From: Azonexaceae bacterium
GTDB taxonomy: Bacteria; Pseudomonadota; Gammaproteobacteria; Burkholderiales; Rhodocyclaceae
Reading direction: 5' to 3'
NCBI GenBank assembly: GCA_009469675.1
Contig: SSSZ01000070.1
Coordinates: 1 to 36,508, forward strand
DNA: 36,508 nucleotides
Under the pieces are notes generated by a model. It had not been told where the DNA came from. It was given only the letters and a program-made list of their open reading frames with translations, and did not search any database. The position numbers and the translations under genes were made by a program. Numbering within the stretch: the first letter of the stretch is position 1; every line of letters starts with the position of its first letter. Positions 28,092-36,508 of the stretch are shown here, one piece after another.

Positions 28092-29017
28092 TGCAGGTAA
28101 TTCTGGCCAACCCCCGCGGTTTCTGCGCCGGCGTCGAACGCGCCATCGCCATCGTCGAACGCGCCCTGGAAAAATTCGGCGCCCCCATCTACGTCCGCCA
28201 CGAAGTGGTGCACAACAAATTCGTCTGCGACGACCTGCGGGCCAAGGGCGCCGTTTTCGTCGAAGAGCTCGACGAGGTGCCGACCGGTGCCACCGTCATC
28301 TTCAGCGCCCACGGCGTCTCCAAAGCGGTGCGCGAAGAGGCCGAGAAACGCGGCCTCAAGGTCTTCGACGCCACCTGCCCCCTGGTCACCAAGGTCCACG
28401 TCGAAGTCGCCAAGATGCGCGCCCAGGGCCGCGAGGTCATCATGATCGGCCACAAGGGGCACCCGGAGGTGGAGGGGACGATGGGGCAGGGAACCGGCGG
28501 AATGTACCTGGTGGAAACCGCCGAGGACGTCGCGGCGCTCGCCGTGAAAACCCCGGAGGCACTATCCTACGTGACCCAGACGACCCTCTCGGTGGACGAC
28601 GCCGAACGCATCGTCACCGCCCTGCGGGAGCGCTTCCCCGGTATTCAAGGGCCGAAGAAGGACGATATCTGTTACGCCACGCAGAATCGGCAGGACGCGG
28701 TGAAAGCCCTGGCTGAAACCTGCCATCTGGTTATTGTGGTTGGCAGCAGAAATAGCTCGAATTCAAACCGCCTGCGCGAAGTCGCAGAGCAAAGGGGGCG
28801 CCGGGCATATCTCGTCGATGACGCATCGGAAATCCGAGGCGAATGGATTACTCCCGGACAAACGATAGGCGTGACCGCAGGTGCATCGGCTCCGGAAGTG
28901 TTGGTCAGAAGGGTTCTTGAGCGCCTCGAAGGGTTTGGTGGGATAGTCGTTCCATTGTTGTCCGAGATGCGAGAGGATGTCCTGTTTCCGTTGCCTAAGG
29001 AACTTCAGGATCGTTAG
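28091..29017 (+). CDS. ispH: 4-hydroxy-3-methylbut-2-enyl diphosphate reductase
   Basis: IspH is the last MEP-pathway enzyme, making IPP and DMAPP with a [4Fe-4S] cluster. The cluster cysteines are C12 ([12 protein letters not shown]), C96 ([11 protein letters not shown]) and C194 ([12 protein letters not shown]). Active-site H41, H124 and E126 and the [10 protein letters not shown] block are present. The 308-residue length is normal. Base composition changes inside the gene: from about codon 195 (near 28675) the G+C at third positions falls to the level of the downstream pil cluster. Confidence 0.97.
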   Translation: MQVILANPRGFCAGVERAIAIVERALEKFGAPIYVRHEVVHNKFVCDDLRAKGAVFVEELDEVPTGATVIFSAHGVSKAVREEAEKRGLKVFDATCPLVTKVHVEVAKMRAQGREVIMIGHKGHPEVEGTMGQGTGGMYLVETAEDVAALAVKTPEALSYVTQTTLSVDDAERIVTALRERFPGIQGPKKDDICYATQNRQDAVKALAETCHLVIVVGSRNSSNSNRLREVAEQRGRRAYLVDDASEIRGEWITPGQTIGVTAGASAPEVLVRRVLERLEGFGGIVVPLLSEMREDVLFPLPKELQDR

Positions 29018-29018
29018 G

Positions 29019-29044
29019 AAAAAAACGGGCCGTGAAGGCCCGTT
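29019..29044 (-). terminator. rho-independent terminator of the pil operon
   Basis: AACGGGCC (29024-29031) and GGCCCGTT (29037-29044) form a perfect 8-bp stem with a 5-base loop. On the minus strand it is followed by a run of seven T (plus-strand A run 29019-29025), giving a standard terminator about 20 bases beyond the pilY1 stop. It lies only 2 bases from the convergent ispH stop and may also affect ispH mRNA. Confidence 0.85.
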
Positions 29045-29065
29045 GGTACGCTGGGCGAATTTGCA

Positions 29066-32000
29066 TTATTTGAGAATTTCGCGCCAAGCAGCCCTCTTCC
29101 CTACGGGTGTTGGTGTGGGAATGCCCGTTCCTTCAGTGATGGTCTTGCCCTCGCTGGTTCTAACCAACGCCTTGATACCAGTTGACGTTTTGATGACGAT
29201 TGGACGGCTGGCGAGCACGTTGCCCAACGAAACCGAGGAATACGTATTGGTTCCGGCAGCGAGCGCTCCTCCGGTTTTATAGTCGAGTACCGTGAGCCAA
29301 CTCGAACCTCCGGGAATACACGGATCGGGACTCGGGATGTTTGAGGTAAAGATAATCGCACCGCCAACCAGAGCAGGGTGGGTATTTACCCGCTCGGAGG
29401 GGGCGGTCGAGGGGTCGGGCAAGTCGACATACCACCCTTTCTTAGCCGATACGCCGGTGTAACTTACCGCGTTGTTCGATGCGGTCCGTTTTCCTGTGCC
29501 AAGATCGGTCAGCGATTGTTGTTGTAAAGAATTCCTCAGGTTATCGGCAATGACCGGTGATATGTCGGTCGGTGAGCTTAAGTCATCAATTAGGCCGTAT
29601 ACCGTTTGAGTCTGGGAGTTTGTCACGTCTGGGTCACCGAGATACTGGCCGGTGCCGACATAGATAAATCGTTTATAGACGCCACCGCCAAGATGCACCA
29701 AAGCAAGCTGGGGTTCGCTTGTCACCGGTTGAGTTCCCGCTCCCGCTCCTGCGCCATCCTTGAGAACCGCAAGTCGCTTGACGTTCCAATTCGTAATGCT
29801 CGCATCGGAAATATCAAATCGCCACAGATTGCCAAGTAGGTCACCGCCATAGACTTGCGTAACCTCGTTGTTGTAAGAGGCATCCTTGACGAAGGGCGCG
29901 AGATGAGCAAGGCCAGACGGGTTTGCGGCGGTGCCTATAACCGGGGTGCCGCTAGACGGAGTGGTATCGATCGCCTTAATTAATTCGCCTGTCCGGGCGT
30001 TGAGGACAAAAAGGTAACCGTGACCGTTTCCTCCGCTATTGTCGGTTCCCGTACCGTTGTTGTAGCCCGAGGCAACCAGCACAACCCAACCTTTGGCTTT
30101 CGTTTTGACAAGAAATGGCCGGCCAAAAATATATCCGATATTGGCTTTTACCGTCGCGTCAGTCGAAGCGTTGGGGAATTCCCAGAGAACTTTTGACGCC
30201 GCGTTAGCCTCACTTGATGCCGTTGGAGTGGTCATGTCCAGTGCATAGATGCCGCGTCCGCCTTTGCCTAAGCCTCCTATGGCTATCGTTCTCCAGTCTG
30301 GGGTGGGGCAGGAGCTTGGGCAGCCGCTCATCCCATCGGTATTGTTAAGGTCAGCGTCACCGACGAAGGGCGTAGCATCAATGAACATCCGGTGAGAATA
30401 CGTTTTTCTGGACAACAGGTTGAGAACACTCGTCGAACTTGATGCCGGATCGGAGGTATCCAAGAGCAGATTGGGGATGTATGCCCAGTTTTCCGCTCCG
30501 GTTGTGCCGTTAAACATATGCACCATGCCGTCGTTCGCCGGCTGAACGACGATCTTGGTTCGACCGCTTTGTGCTGTCTTGAACGCCGAGTAGCCGCTAT
30601 CAATAAAAAAGTTCGACGGAGATCGGATGACAACTGGTTCGGCGTTGATAATGTCGCCGAGGAGGTGGGCGCGACTGCGATAGGTTCCCGCGGTTTCACC
30701 GCTACGATCGCCCCGTAGATAGGCCAGAACCGAACTGCCGTCGGTAGTCGAGGGGGTATTGAGGCGGTTCTGTTGGGCGGTGGAAAGTTTTGAGGTGATG
30801 CTGCCCCCAATTGCCGTTGCTGCGGGCTGGAACTGCAATCCGGAATTGGAATACCCGGAACCGCTGTAGGTGACTATGGCGCGGTCAGTGGGTAGGGCAG
30901 TTGCCAAAGCAGTGCCGTGGGTCCGTAAATCGAGCTGGGTTTGCCCGGACCCGGAGGTCCAGGACGACGTAGTTGACGGTACTCCGGTTTGGACATCGAC
31001 CGCGAAGGAATCCAAATCCCCGGTCCAGGTTCCGGAATTGTAGCTGGATGCATACGACGAATTGTCTCCGCCGGTGATGTTGGCGTTAGCCACGGCCACC
31101 GCTGCTGCCGCACCGGATCGGGCGACGATGTCGTCCAGGGCATCGGTTAGCGAAGCGGCAAATGCATCGGGATCGGCCGCGCTGAAATAGTTTCCCCGGC
31201 TATTGAGCGCAGCGTGGGCCAGATCATCGACGTTCTGCGTGGTGCACCCGTCACAGGGGGTCGGCCAATCAATCGTCGGCGGCGTCGTCGGCGGGGTCGC
31301 GTTAATCGCACTGAAAGCCGATTCGATCGTCGTTTTCGGAATGGTGCCATAGACCCCCAGACCTACCGTAAAGTTGACCAGATGCTGCCAAAAGGCGGGA
31401 TCTTTCGGATTTGGCGGAACGATCTTGTTGGCCATGTCGCTGCGAAGGTCGTTGACCCAGTAATACATCGCGACATCGGCAAGGGTACTTGAAACGGAAT
31501 CCTTGTAGGGATTGGCCGGTGTATAGGTAAAGGGAGAAAGCGATGACCCCGCCGGCGGGGTCATCGTCGCTCCTGAAGTGTTATCGACGTTGCTGCGAGC
31601 CCCTGCGGTGGCCGCTGAATTCCCGTTCCAATACCCGTCGGTCATCAGGATGTTGTAGTTCTGACGACAGGCGTATTGGGTGCCGCCGGTCGATCCGGGG
31701 TTTTCGCCCCATGGTCCCCGGTCGTCGGTCCGTTTGAAATATTGACCGACATCGTCAAGGGCCTGACGCAATGGCGTTCCCGCTGCCGGCATGGGGTGGT
31801 CGTAGAGGCTGGAGAAAAACGAGGTTCGGCCGCTTCCTGAAAACGCTCTGACCCCGCTCACTATCGTTCGGGTACTTATGCCGTCAAGGGTTGCGGCTGC
31901 TTTATTGATCGCGGCGAAACCAACACGCATTCCCGTGCCTTGTTTCGAAAAGGCTCGCCCCGTACCGGCTCGGGCGGTCAGGATGCGGGAGCGATAATAG

Positions 32001-32770
32001 GTGTACCAGTTGGCAAAATTCTGAATTTCTTCGTTATACGAACATGAACTAGCACTCGCAACGCAGTCCGTTCGCCCTGCGGCTTTTGGAAACGGGGCGT
32101 TTCCGGGTTTTATTTCTACTAAGCCAAATTTTGCTGCGGTATTGGCGGCGTCAGTGGGACTCGTCGGGTGGGGCGCCGCACCAATGTAATTGAAATAGGT
32201 AGCAGGGTAATAGGTTCTCGATGCAGTGTTTTCAGAGCCATCATCGTCCCGCCAGGCGACGTTCCACGTTTGATTGGTGGTCAGGTTCAAGGTGCCTTCA
32301 TTGGAGGCAGATGGTGCCGTTCCAGACGGCCACATCGATGGACAGCGGTACGGATTGTGACACGCTGCCGTCGGAGGAGAGTCAGGAAACAGCGTTCCGT
32401 CTTCCTTTGACCACGGCTGATAGCGCCGGGTCGGATCATAATAAAGCGAATTGAATCGAGCGCTCCGGAAATACCGTGCGTAGCGATTGGATAGTTCAAA
32501 TCGCGCCGTCGTGTCAAACGAACCGCCGTACCCCCAACCAGCGCCATACAAGGTGGCCGGTCGTGGGAAAGTAAAAAATACGTCGTCGCTTTCAGGAATC
32601 ACTTCAAACTGCATCGACCCCGAATCGTCCAAAGTAAACATGACATTGGGGACGACGGTGTTTTTTACCGCAATCGGAACATCGGTAAGCGTGGTACCGA
32701 AGGCGACCGGGGAAGCTAACTGCAGGGCGGAAAGCACTGCTGCGGAAAGCCGTTTGCGGGCGATGGTCAT
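29066..32770 (-). CDS. pilY1: type IV pilus tip adhesin/assembly protein PilY1
   Basis: The 1234-residue protein has a signal peptide (cleavage after about residue 25), a von Willebrand A-like N-terminal half with MIDAS motif DDSGSM (48-53), and a C-terminal PilY1 beta-propeller domain. A calcium-site loop, DADLNNTDG, lies near residue 805, as in Pseudomonas PilY1. PilY1 sits at the pilus tip with the minor pilins, promotes pilus extension, and acts in adhesion and surface sensing. GGAAGGA precedes the ATG. It is the last gene of the cluster, and no pilY2 is present. Sequence divergence in the N-terminal half is expected for this family. Confidence 0.93.
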   Translation of the reverse strand: MTIARKRLSAAVLSALQLASPVAFGTTLTDVPIAVKNTVVPNVMFTLDDSGSMQFEVIPESDDVFFTFPRPATLYGAGWGYGGSFDTTARFELSNRYARYFRSARFNSLYYDPTRRYQPWSKEDGTLFPDSPPTAACHNPYRCPSMWPSGTAPSASNEGTLNLTTNQTWNVAWRDDDGSENTASRTYYPATYFNYIGAAPHPTSPTDAANTAAKFGLVEIKPGNAPFPKAAGRTDCVASASSCSYNEEIQNFANWYTYYRSRILTARAGTGRAFSKQGTGMRVGFAAINKAAATLDGISTRTIVSGVRAFSGSGRTSFFSSLYDHPMPAAGTPLRQALDDVGQYFKRTDDRGPWGENPGSTGGTQYACRQNYNILMTDGYWNGNSAATAGARSNVDNTSGATMTPPAGSSLSPFTYTPANPYKDSVSSTLADVAMYYWVNDLRSDMANKIVPPNPKDPAFWQHLVNFTVGLGVYGTIPKTTIESAFSAINATPPTTPPTIDWPTPCDGCTTQNVDDLAHAALNSRGNYFSAADPDAFAASLTDALDDIVARSGAAAAVAVANANITGGDNSSYASSYNSGTWTGDLDSFAVDVQTGVPSTTSSWTSGSGQTQLDLRTHGTALATALPTDRAIVTYSGSGYSNSGLQFQPAATAIGGSITSKLSTAQQNRLNTPSTTDGSSVLAYLRGDRSGETAGTYRSRAHLLGDIINAEPVVIRSPSNFFIDSGYSAFKTAQSGRTKIVVQPANDGMVHMFNGTTGAENWAYIPNLLLDTSDPASSSTSVLNLLSRKTYSHRMFIDATPFVGDADLNNTDGMSGCPSSCPTPDWRTIAIGGLGKGGRGIYALDMTTPTASSEANAASKVLWEFPNASTDATVKANIGYIFGRPFLVKTKAKGWVVLVASGYNNGTGTDNSGGNGHGYLFVLNARTGELIKAIDTTPSSGTPVIGTAANPSGLAHLAPFVKDASYNNEVTQVYGGDLLGNLWRFDISDASITNWNVKRLAVLKDGAGAGAGTQPVTSEPQLALVHLGGGVYKRFIYVGTGQYLGDPDVTNSQTQTVYGLIDDLSSPTDISPVIADNLRNSLQQQSLTDLGTGKRTASNNAVSYTGVSAKKGWYVDLPDPSTAPSERVNTHPALVGGAIIFTSNIPSPDPCIPGGSSWLTVLDYKTGGALAAGTNTYSSVSLGNVLASRPIVIKTSTGIKALVRTSEGKTITEGTGIPTPTPVGKRAAWREILK

Positions 32771-32788
32771 GGCAATCCTTCCAGAAAA

Positions 32789-33484
32789 TTACAGAGCTGT
32801 TCTCGTGAAACTCATTTGTGAAAACACCACGGTATTGCGGGGGCCGGCAACCCGAACAGTGACACGGTAATAGATTTCCTTCGGTGCCGGGCAAAGGTCC
32901 GGGTCGCCGGTTTTGGGTGGAGGAGGGCAGTTGTCCGGCCTCCGAACCAAATGGCAATAAGCTTCGATATCGTCGCTGCTAAAGGCGGCCTGGCTGCAAA
33001 GCCGATCAATCACCGCCTTGACCGTATAACCGTTGAAGCTGGCGGGTAGTGGGATTGCCGCAACCGCATCCCAATTGATCGGAACCTTCGGATTCACGCC
33101 AGGGGCACTGGAGACCACGATGTCGGTACTGGGAATGTCTGGCCCGGGCGGATCTTCAATATCCCGGGTCGTGGCGTAATATGAACAGGCGGTTGTACAT
33201 CCAGCCGGGGCGTTGGCTTGGTTTGCCGCGAGCGTTACCATATCCTGTACGGACTTAAAGGCTGCTTCGAAGCCGATGTCCGCAGCCGGCAGCGCCGCTT
33301 GGCGAAGCGCAATATTTCCGGCAATGATGTTCCCCGTGTCAACCGACCGGATAAGCGCCATGGCCGTTAGCGACATGGCTACCAGAGCGATCAGGGCCAT
33401 AATCAGGGCAATCCCGGACTGTTTTACGACAATCCTTACGCCGGACTGAATACAGGTTCTGCGAAGTGGGGAAGAGGAATTCAT
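32789..33484 (-). CDS. pilX: type IV pilus minor pilin PilX
   Basis: The 231-residue protein has a prepilin-like N-terminus, KQSG/IALIMALIALVAM (cleavage after G24), without the usual Glu at +5, as in PilX and GspK proteins. A hydrophobic helix and a 190-residue soluble part follow. The ATG at 33484 overlaps the pilW stop as ATGA; open sequence further upstream is inside pilW. PilX is part of the minor-pilin complex that starts pilus assembly. Confidence 0.87.
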   Translation of the reverse strand: MNSSSPLRRTCIQSGVRIVVKQSGIALIMALIALVAMSLTAMALIRSVDTGNIIAGNIALRQAALPAADIGFEAAFKSVQDMVTLAANQANAPAGCTTACSYYATTRDIEDPPGPDIPSTDIVVSSAPGVNPKVPINWDAVAAIPLPASFNGYTVKAVIDRLCSQAAFSSDDIEAYCHLVRRPDNCPPPPKTGDPDLCPAPKEIYYRVTVRVAGPRNTVVFSQMSFTRTAL

Positions 33485-34710
33485 TGTGTTGTCCACATCA
33501 TGTTGCGAAGGGGGACGATGGTCTGGAAAACACGGTAGCGGTACTTCCGCCAGTTCGGGTCGGCTGAAAGATCGATCTTGGGCGCTTTGTCGGCTGCAGT
33601 GTCGTCCCAGGCGCATGGTCCGTTGTTGGTGCCGGCATTGTTGACGCACGGGGCGGTAACGTCGGTCGTTTCCAGTTTTGGGCTGCGTACCACCACTGCG
33701 ATGCGGATGGCTTGAATGCGCTGGATTTTTTCCAGGTCAAGGTTGGCCCAGGTATTGGTCGGCTCACACCACGCGGTAACACTGGTTTCATTGGTAGTGG
33801 CGCCGGTGCATGGGCCGTTGCTGACTCCGTATTGCGCTTGCAGGCTAACCACATCGGTTATCAGCGGGTTATCCAGGGCAGCGGCGCCCCGCGCCTGGTC
33901 GCGAGCGATCAACTGCTTCGAGCCGTTGACCAGATAGGAACGATAGGTGATCCCTCCGGGTGAATAAACAGAAGTTTCAACTGCAGGAAAGCTTGGCCAA
34001 GAATGAGAAACCTTGTAGGCTGCGTCAGGATTCCAGGTATTCCCGGAGGGAGCGGGGGTGATGTACAGGGTCTTACGATCATCCGGGGACACCGGGCCGA
34101 TGATTTCGGCGACCATGCAGTTTCCGCCGCCGACGATCAAAACCACTGCACCGTCAAGGAATCCGGTTCCGCGTCTTAGCGATATCCTATCCGAACTCGG
34201 TTTCAATTCTGCCATCAGATAGGTCGCTATCGCACCGCCAACCGCGTTGCCCAGGCGCATGTCGATCTGGTCGGAACTGGTTGGGCCACCGTCGGTAATA
34301 AATACCGGGGCCAATAAGGTATCGAACCCCTTGACCGGAGAGGTTTCGGTCACCGGAGGGCCGGCTTTGCGGTAGTAGCTATAGGTCTTTACGGCGCCAA
34401 ATATTGAGTGGGTTGCTCCAGTAGCAGGCGGGCAGCTGAACGTCCCGTTGGTGCCGCCCGTGACAATGCCGGCACCGGCCGACTTGATTGACTGTTCGAA
34501 TTCAGCGACGCCCATCATGCCAGCGGACTGCGTGTCAGTCCCCGTAACGGTTACCCGTTTTTGTGCCTCAAAGGTTGAGAAAACATGGGAAATCACGAGG
34601 AAAATAATCATCGCAATTGCGATTCCAACCATAAGTTCGACTAGCGAAAACCCATGAACATTTGTCGGCCGACTAACTTGAGTGCTGGATCGATGGGAGA
34701 TTGATTTCAT
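33481..34710 (-). CDS. pilW: type IV pilus minor pilin PilW
   Basis: The 409-residue protein has the prepilin motif HG/FSLVELMVGIAIAM, with cleavage after G20, Phe at +1 and Glu at +5. Its large C-terminal part is typical of PilW. It is placed between pilV (12 bases upstream) and pilX (overlapping). Prepilin peptidase PilD, not in the window, would process it. Confidence 0.92.
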   Translation of the reverse strand: MKSISHRSSTQVSRPTNVHGFSLVELMVGIAIAMIIFLVISHVFSTFEAQKRVTVTGTDTQSAGMMGVAEFEQSIKSAGAGIVTGGTNGTFSCPPATGATHSIFGAVKTYSYYRKAGPPVTETSPVKGFDTLLAPVFITDGGPTSSDQIDMRLGNAVGGAIATYLMAELKPSSDRISLRRGTGFLDGAVVLIVGGGNCMVAEIIGPVSPDDRKTLYITPAPSGNTWNPDAAYKVSHSWPSFPAVETSVYSPGGITYRSYLVNGSKQLIARDQARGAAALDNPLITDVVSLQAQYGVSNGPCTGATTNETSVTAWCEPTNTWANLDLEKIQRIQAIRIAVVVRSPKLETTDVTAPCVNNAGTNNGPCAWDDTAADKAPKIDLSADPNWRKYRYRVFQTIVPLRNMMWTTQ

Positions 34711-34722
34711 GATGAAGTCCGT

Positions 34723-35205
34723 TCAGTTGATCTGGGTCGCTGTCACATAGCGATGCCAAGCGGCATCCTGTGGCCGTTTCCAGCAAATGCCGATTTCTAC
34801 GGTTCGGTCAGCGTTGACCACTATGCGTTGGAGATTTTCTGCGGCGCCTGGAAGCGACTGAGCTACCTGATGAGTCCAGCTTCCCGCCACCGTTCCGTTG
34901 TGAACTTTGGTATTCGCGGATGCCGCTCCCGTAGGGGCGCAAACCGCACCCCCGGGGTGATGGGCAAAGGATGCCAAATTGGTGCGGTCTGCCCACATCT
35001 GGGAGATGATCTGATCGGCAAGAAACGCCGCGTCAGCACGATTTTTTGCATCAATACTCAAGCCAATTGCGCTGGCCTGAATGCCAATGAGTCCAAGGAG
35101 ACTGGCGGAAAAAATCAGTATGGCAATCAGTGCTTCCAGAATAACCACACCACCCTGGTTATGGGCGGGGACGATGGGCTGGATCGAAGTGACTATGGTG
35201 TTCAT
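34723..35205 (-). CDS. pilV: type IV pilus minor pilin PilV
   Basis: The 160-residue protein has a prepilin N-terminus, QGG/VVILEALIAILIF, with Glu at +5 but Val rather than Phe at +1. The ATG at 35205 lies one base after the fimT stop codon, which favours it over ATG 35226 inside fimT. The DAAFLADQIISQMWADR block after the helix is typical of PilV. Confidence 0.9.
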   Translation of the reverse strand: MNTIVTSIQPIVPAHNQGGVVILEALIAILIFSASLLGLIGIQASAIGLSIDAKNRADAAFLADQIISQMWADRTNLASFAHHPGGAVCAPTGAASANTKVHNGTVAGSWTHQVAQSLPGAAENLQRIVVNADRTVEIGICWKRPQDAAWHRYVTATQIN

Positions 35206-35206
35206 G

Positions 35207-35809
35207 TCAGGGACACTTTCTGACATCGTCTGCTGCAGATACCGACGGATTGCACAACTTGACCAAACCACCCGAGCCTGATTTGCCTAGGGAGGTCCAA
35301 AGAATCCTGATTCTGAGATCAGCGCTTTCGTCGGCCGGCATGATAGTGCTCGGAACATCAACATCGATTGTGGCCATGGTATTGGAAGCCGGTGTATTGT
35401 CGATGACGCGCCCGAGGCTGCTAAATGTCACGGTCGTGATGTTTTCGCATCCAGGCAAAGGGTATGCCGTACTGGTGCTATGAGGGCAAAGGGTAATGCG
35501 CCCAGCAAGGTTGCTGGGTGATTTTGTCTGGATAAGTTCACCACCTTCGGTTTGCACCCGCCACCCAAGATCATAAATTCCGCCAGAGATCGATAATACG
35601 AACTGCACTGCCTGGTTGCGTTGAACCGCACTGGAGCGTGCGAGTTGCAGTCCGTTAAGAATCGATTCAGCTTGCGCACGAATCTGGTAGTTGAGGATGG
35701 TCTGCCTAAACGAAGATACGCCGATCGCTAAGAAGACCCCAAGCACTACGATCACTACCGCGAGCTCAACGATAGTAAATCCGCTCGCCTTGTCGTTAGA
35801 GGTCAGCAT
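35207..35809 (-). CDS. fimT: minor pilin of the FimT/FimU (GspH) family
   Basis: The 200-residue protein has the prepilin motif SG/FTIVELAVVIVVL (cleavage after G10) and a GspH/FimT-type core: NGLQLARSSAVQRNQAVQFVL, then TVTFSSLGRV. FimU forms the minor-pilin priming complex; some FimT proteins bind DNA during natural transformation. Sequence alone does not separate FimT from FimU here. It overlaps the pilin gene by 7 bases. Confidence 0.87.
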   Translation of the reverse strand: MLTSNDKASGFTIVELAVVIVVLGVFLAIGVSSFRQTILNYQIRAQAESILNGLQLARSSAVQRNQAVQFVLSISGGIYDLGWRVQTEGGELIQTKSPSNLAGRITLCPHSTSTAYPLPGCENITTVTFSSLGRVIDNTPASNTMATIDVDVPSTIMPADESADLRIRILWTSLGKSGSGGLVKLCNPSVSAADDVRKCP

Positions 35810-36276
35810 TCGTCGCCTCGAATCAGCCAGCAGTCCTTGGCCACGGTTTGACCCTTGAATCCCGTGGTTCTCCGGGTATTGGTTTGGTTAACGGTGTAAA
35901 TATAGGCATTGGCCGCACCAAGGCCTCCACCAATCTTGCTGGAGGCTGTTGCCGTGAACGTATCATCGGTTGCGCCTACCGTACATGCAAACTGAAAATA
36001 CTCCGTATTTCCGGGGGGGGCGATTCCACAGGCCCCGTTGATAACCGGGCCATAATTCCTGTTGTCCTGGTAATACTGTTCGACGCTGACCCGGTAATTG
36101 GCCAGAAGTGCCGTTCCATCTGTGAGTTTGGCGCGTCGCAGGTAATCCGAATACTGCGGGACGGCCAGTCCCAATAGGGTGCCGATGATCGCTACGACGA
36201 TCATGAGCTCAACTAAAGAAAAGCCGCGAATAGCATTGGCGGTTTTCAGTGGGTGGTGATGGAAGCACGTGAACAT
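35803..36276 (-). CDS. pilE: type IV pilin-like protein (PilE/PilA type)
   Basis: The 157-residue prepilin has G18/FSLVELMIVVAIIGTLLGLAVPQY, the canonical N-terminal helix with Glu at +5, and a C-terminal cysteine pair (KDCWLIRGDEC) that probably forms the D-loop disulfide. An AAGGGGG Shine-Dalgarno lies four bases before the ATG. It is the first gene of the cluster; in Pseudomonas pilE is at the other end. It may be a minor pilin (PilE) rather than the major subunit. Confidence 0.9.
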   Translation of the reverse strand: MFTCFHHHPLKTANAIRGFSLVELMIVVAIIGTLLGLAVPQYSDYLRRAKLTDGTALLANYRVSVEQYYQDNRNYGPVINGACGIAPPGNTEYFQFACTVGATDDTFTATASSKIGGGLGAANAYIYTVNQTNTRRTTGFKGQTVAKDCWLIRGDEC

Positions 36277-36425
36277 GGAACCCCCTTATTGGTTAAGTTG
36301 TAATATAGAGACATTGTACTTATTGGATGCGGAGCTCCGATGAACGGCAACAGTCAACGGATGCACGGCAGTCAAGTCCAAAATTTGCTGTAAATTCCTT
36401 TGGTTCGTGGGATGACGAATGGTTT

Positions 36426-36508
36426 TCAGCCGGCGAGGGCAACAACGTTGTTGCCATCGCCGGCGGCGGCGCGGGCGGCAGCCCACTCCGCGAATTCGTC
36501 CATGTCCA
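36426..36508 (-). CDS. C-terminal fragment of an unknown protein
   Basis: The last 26 codons and TGA stop of a minus-strand gene run in from the right edge. The peptide is acidic and alanine-rich (DEFAEWAAARAAAG, ending VVALAG). Codon use is GC-rich like the host and unlike the pil genes. The product cannot be identified from this fragment. Confidence 0.45.
   Translation of the reverse strand, partial: DMDEFAEWAAARAAAGDGNNVVALAG

Larger units (their letters stand above)
28675..36420. other. lower-G+C segment covering the end of ispH and the pil cluster
   Basis: Sample counts show the difference: 31441-31500 has 30 of 60 G or C, while 25441-25500 in ileS has 40 of 60. The lower-G+C segment starts inside ispH, includes all six pil genes, and ends between the pilin promoter region and the GC-rich partial gene at 36426. 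There are no transposase, integrase or tRNA boundaries. Confidence 0.65.

Noticed and set aside
28675-36420. Genomic island or prophage explanation for the low-G+C segment
   Set aside because: No integrase, transposase, tRNA gene or direct repeats are visible at the borders, and all genes are ordinary pilus genes in a known location.
36277-36425. Sigma-54 promoter upstream of the pilin gene
   Set aside because: No GG-N10-GC element with the TGGCAC / TTGC consensus was found; the region is AT-rich but holds no convincing promoter.
36286-36486. A 66-codon frame upstream of the pilin gene
   Set aside because: Arginine-rich and of low complexity at the start, it crosses the leader of the pilin gene and overlaps the better-supported partial gene at the right edge in another frame.

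Overview
The window is a GC-rich (about two-thirds G+C) chromosomal segment from a proteobacterium, most likely a betaproteobacterium near Rhodocyclales. This rests on gene content and order: rpsP-rimM-trmD-rplS; xseB-ispA-dxs followed by folE2; ribF-ileS-lspA-fkpB-ispH abutting a type IV minor-pilin cluster. That is inference; there is no rRNA in the window. I see no tRNA, rRNA, CRISPR array, phage gene or insertion sequence, and no stretch longer than about 200 bases lacks a gene.

Layout. 1-3151: the start of a DUF2069-type membrane protein, wrbA, a YihY-type membrane protein, and a large uncharacterised protein. 3300-5360: ribosomal/tRNA-modification operon with a strong promoter and a terminator. 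5370-9956 (minus strand): a diheme c4-type cytochrome, then folE2, dxs, ispA and xseB, which read as one operon from xseB. 10062-12108: an orphan Rieske oxygenase and a DMT-family exporter. 12145-18467: a tightly packed operon with a SpoIIAA-like protein, a two-domain sulfurtransferase, a small exported protein of unknown function, a membrane-anchored pentaheme cytochrome, a Tat-exported DmsA-like molybdoenzyme, a four-cluster ferredoxin subunit and a TorD-type chaperone. 18639-19076: a hemerythrin with a cysteine/histidine insert. 19271-23240: queG, tsaE, amiC and a diguanylate cyclase. 23442-29017: ribF, ileS, lspA, fkpB and ispH. 29066-36276 (minus strand): pilin, fimT, pilV, pilW, pilX and pilY1. 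The last 83 bases hold the C-terminus of another minus-strand gene.

How the genes work together. The 12-18 kb operon is the most distinctive system. It looks like a respiratory molybdoenzyme in which electrons pass from the quinol pool through a membrane-anchored pentaheme cytochrome to an iron-sulfur subunit and then to a periplasmic DmsA-like catalytic subunit. No DmsC-type anchor is encoded. The catalytic subunit has His where DmsA has the third Cys of its N-terminal iron-sulfur cluster. The substrate cannot be read from sequence; the sulfurtransferase in the same operon hints at sulfur chemistry.

The pilus cluster and the last third of ispH have visibly lower G+C than everything around them, and host composition returns at the right edge. 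Because pil clusters next to ispH are also known in Pseudomonas, this looks more like replacement of an existing locus than insertion of a new one.
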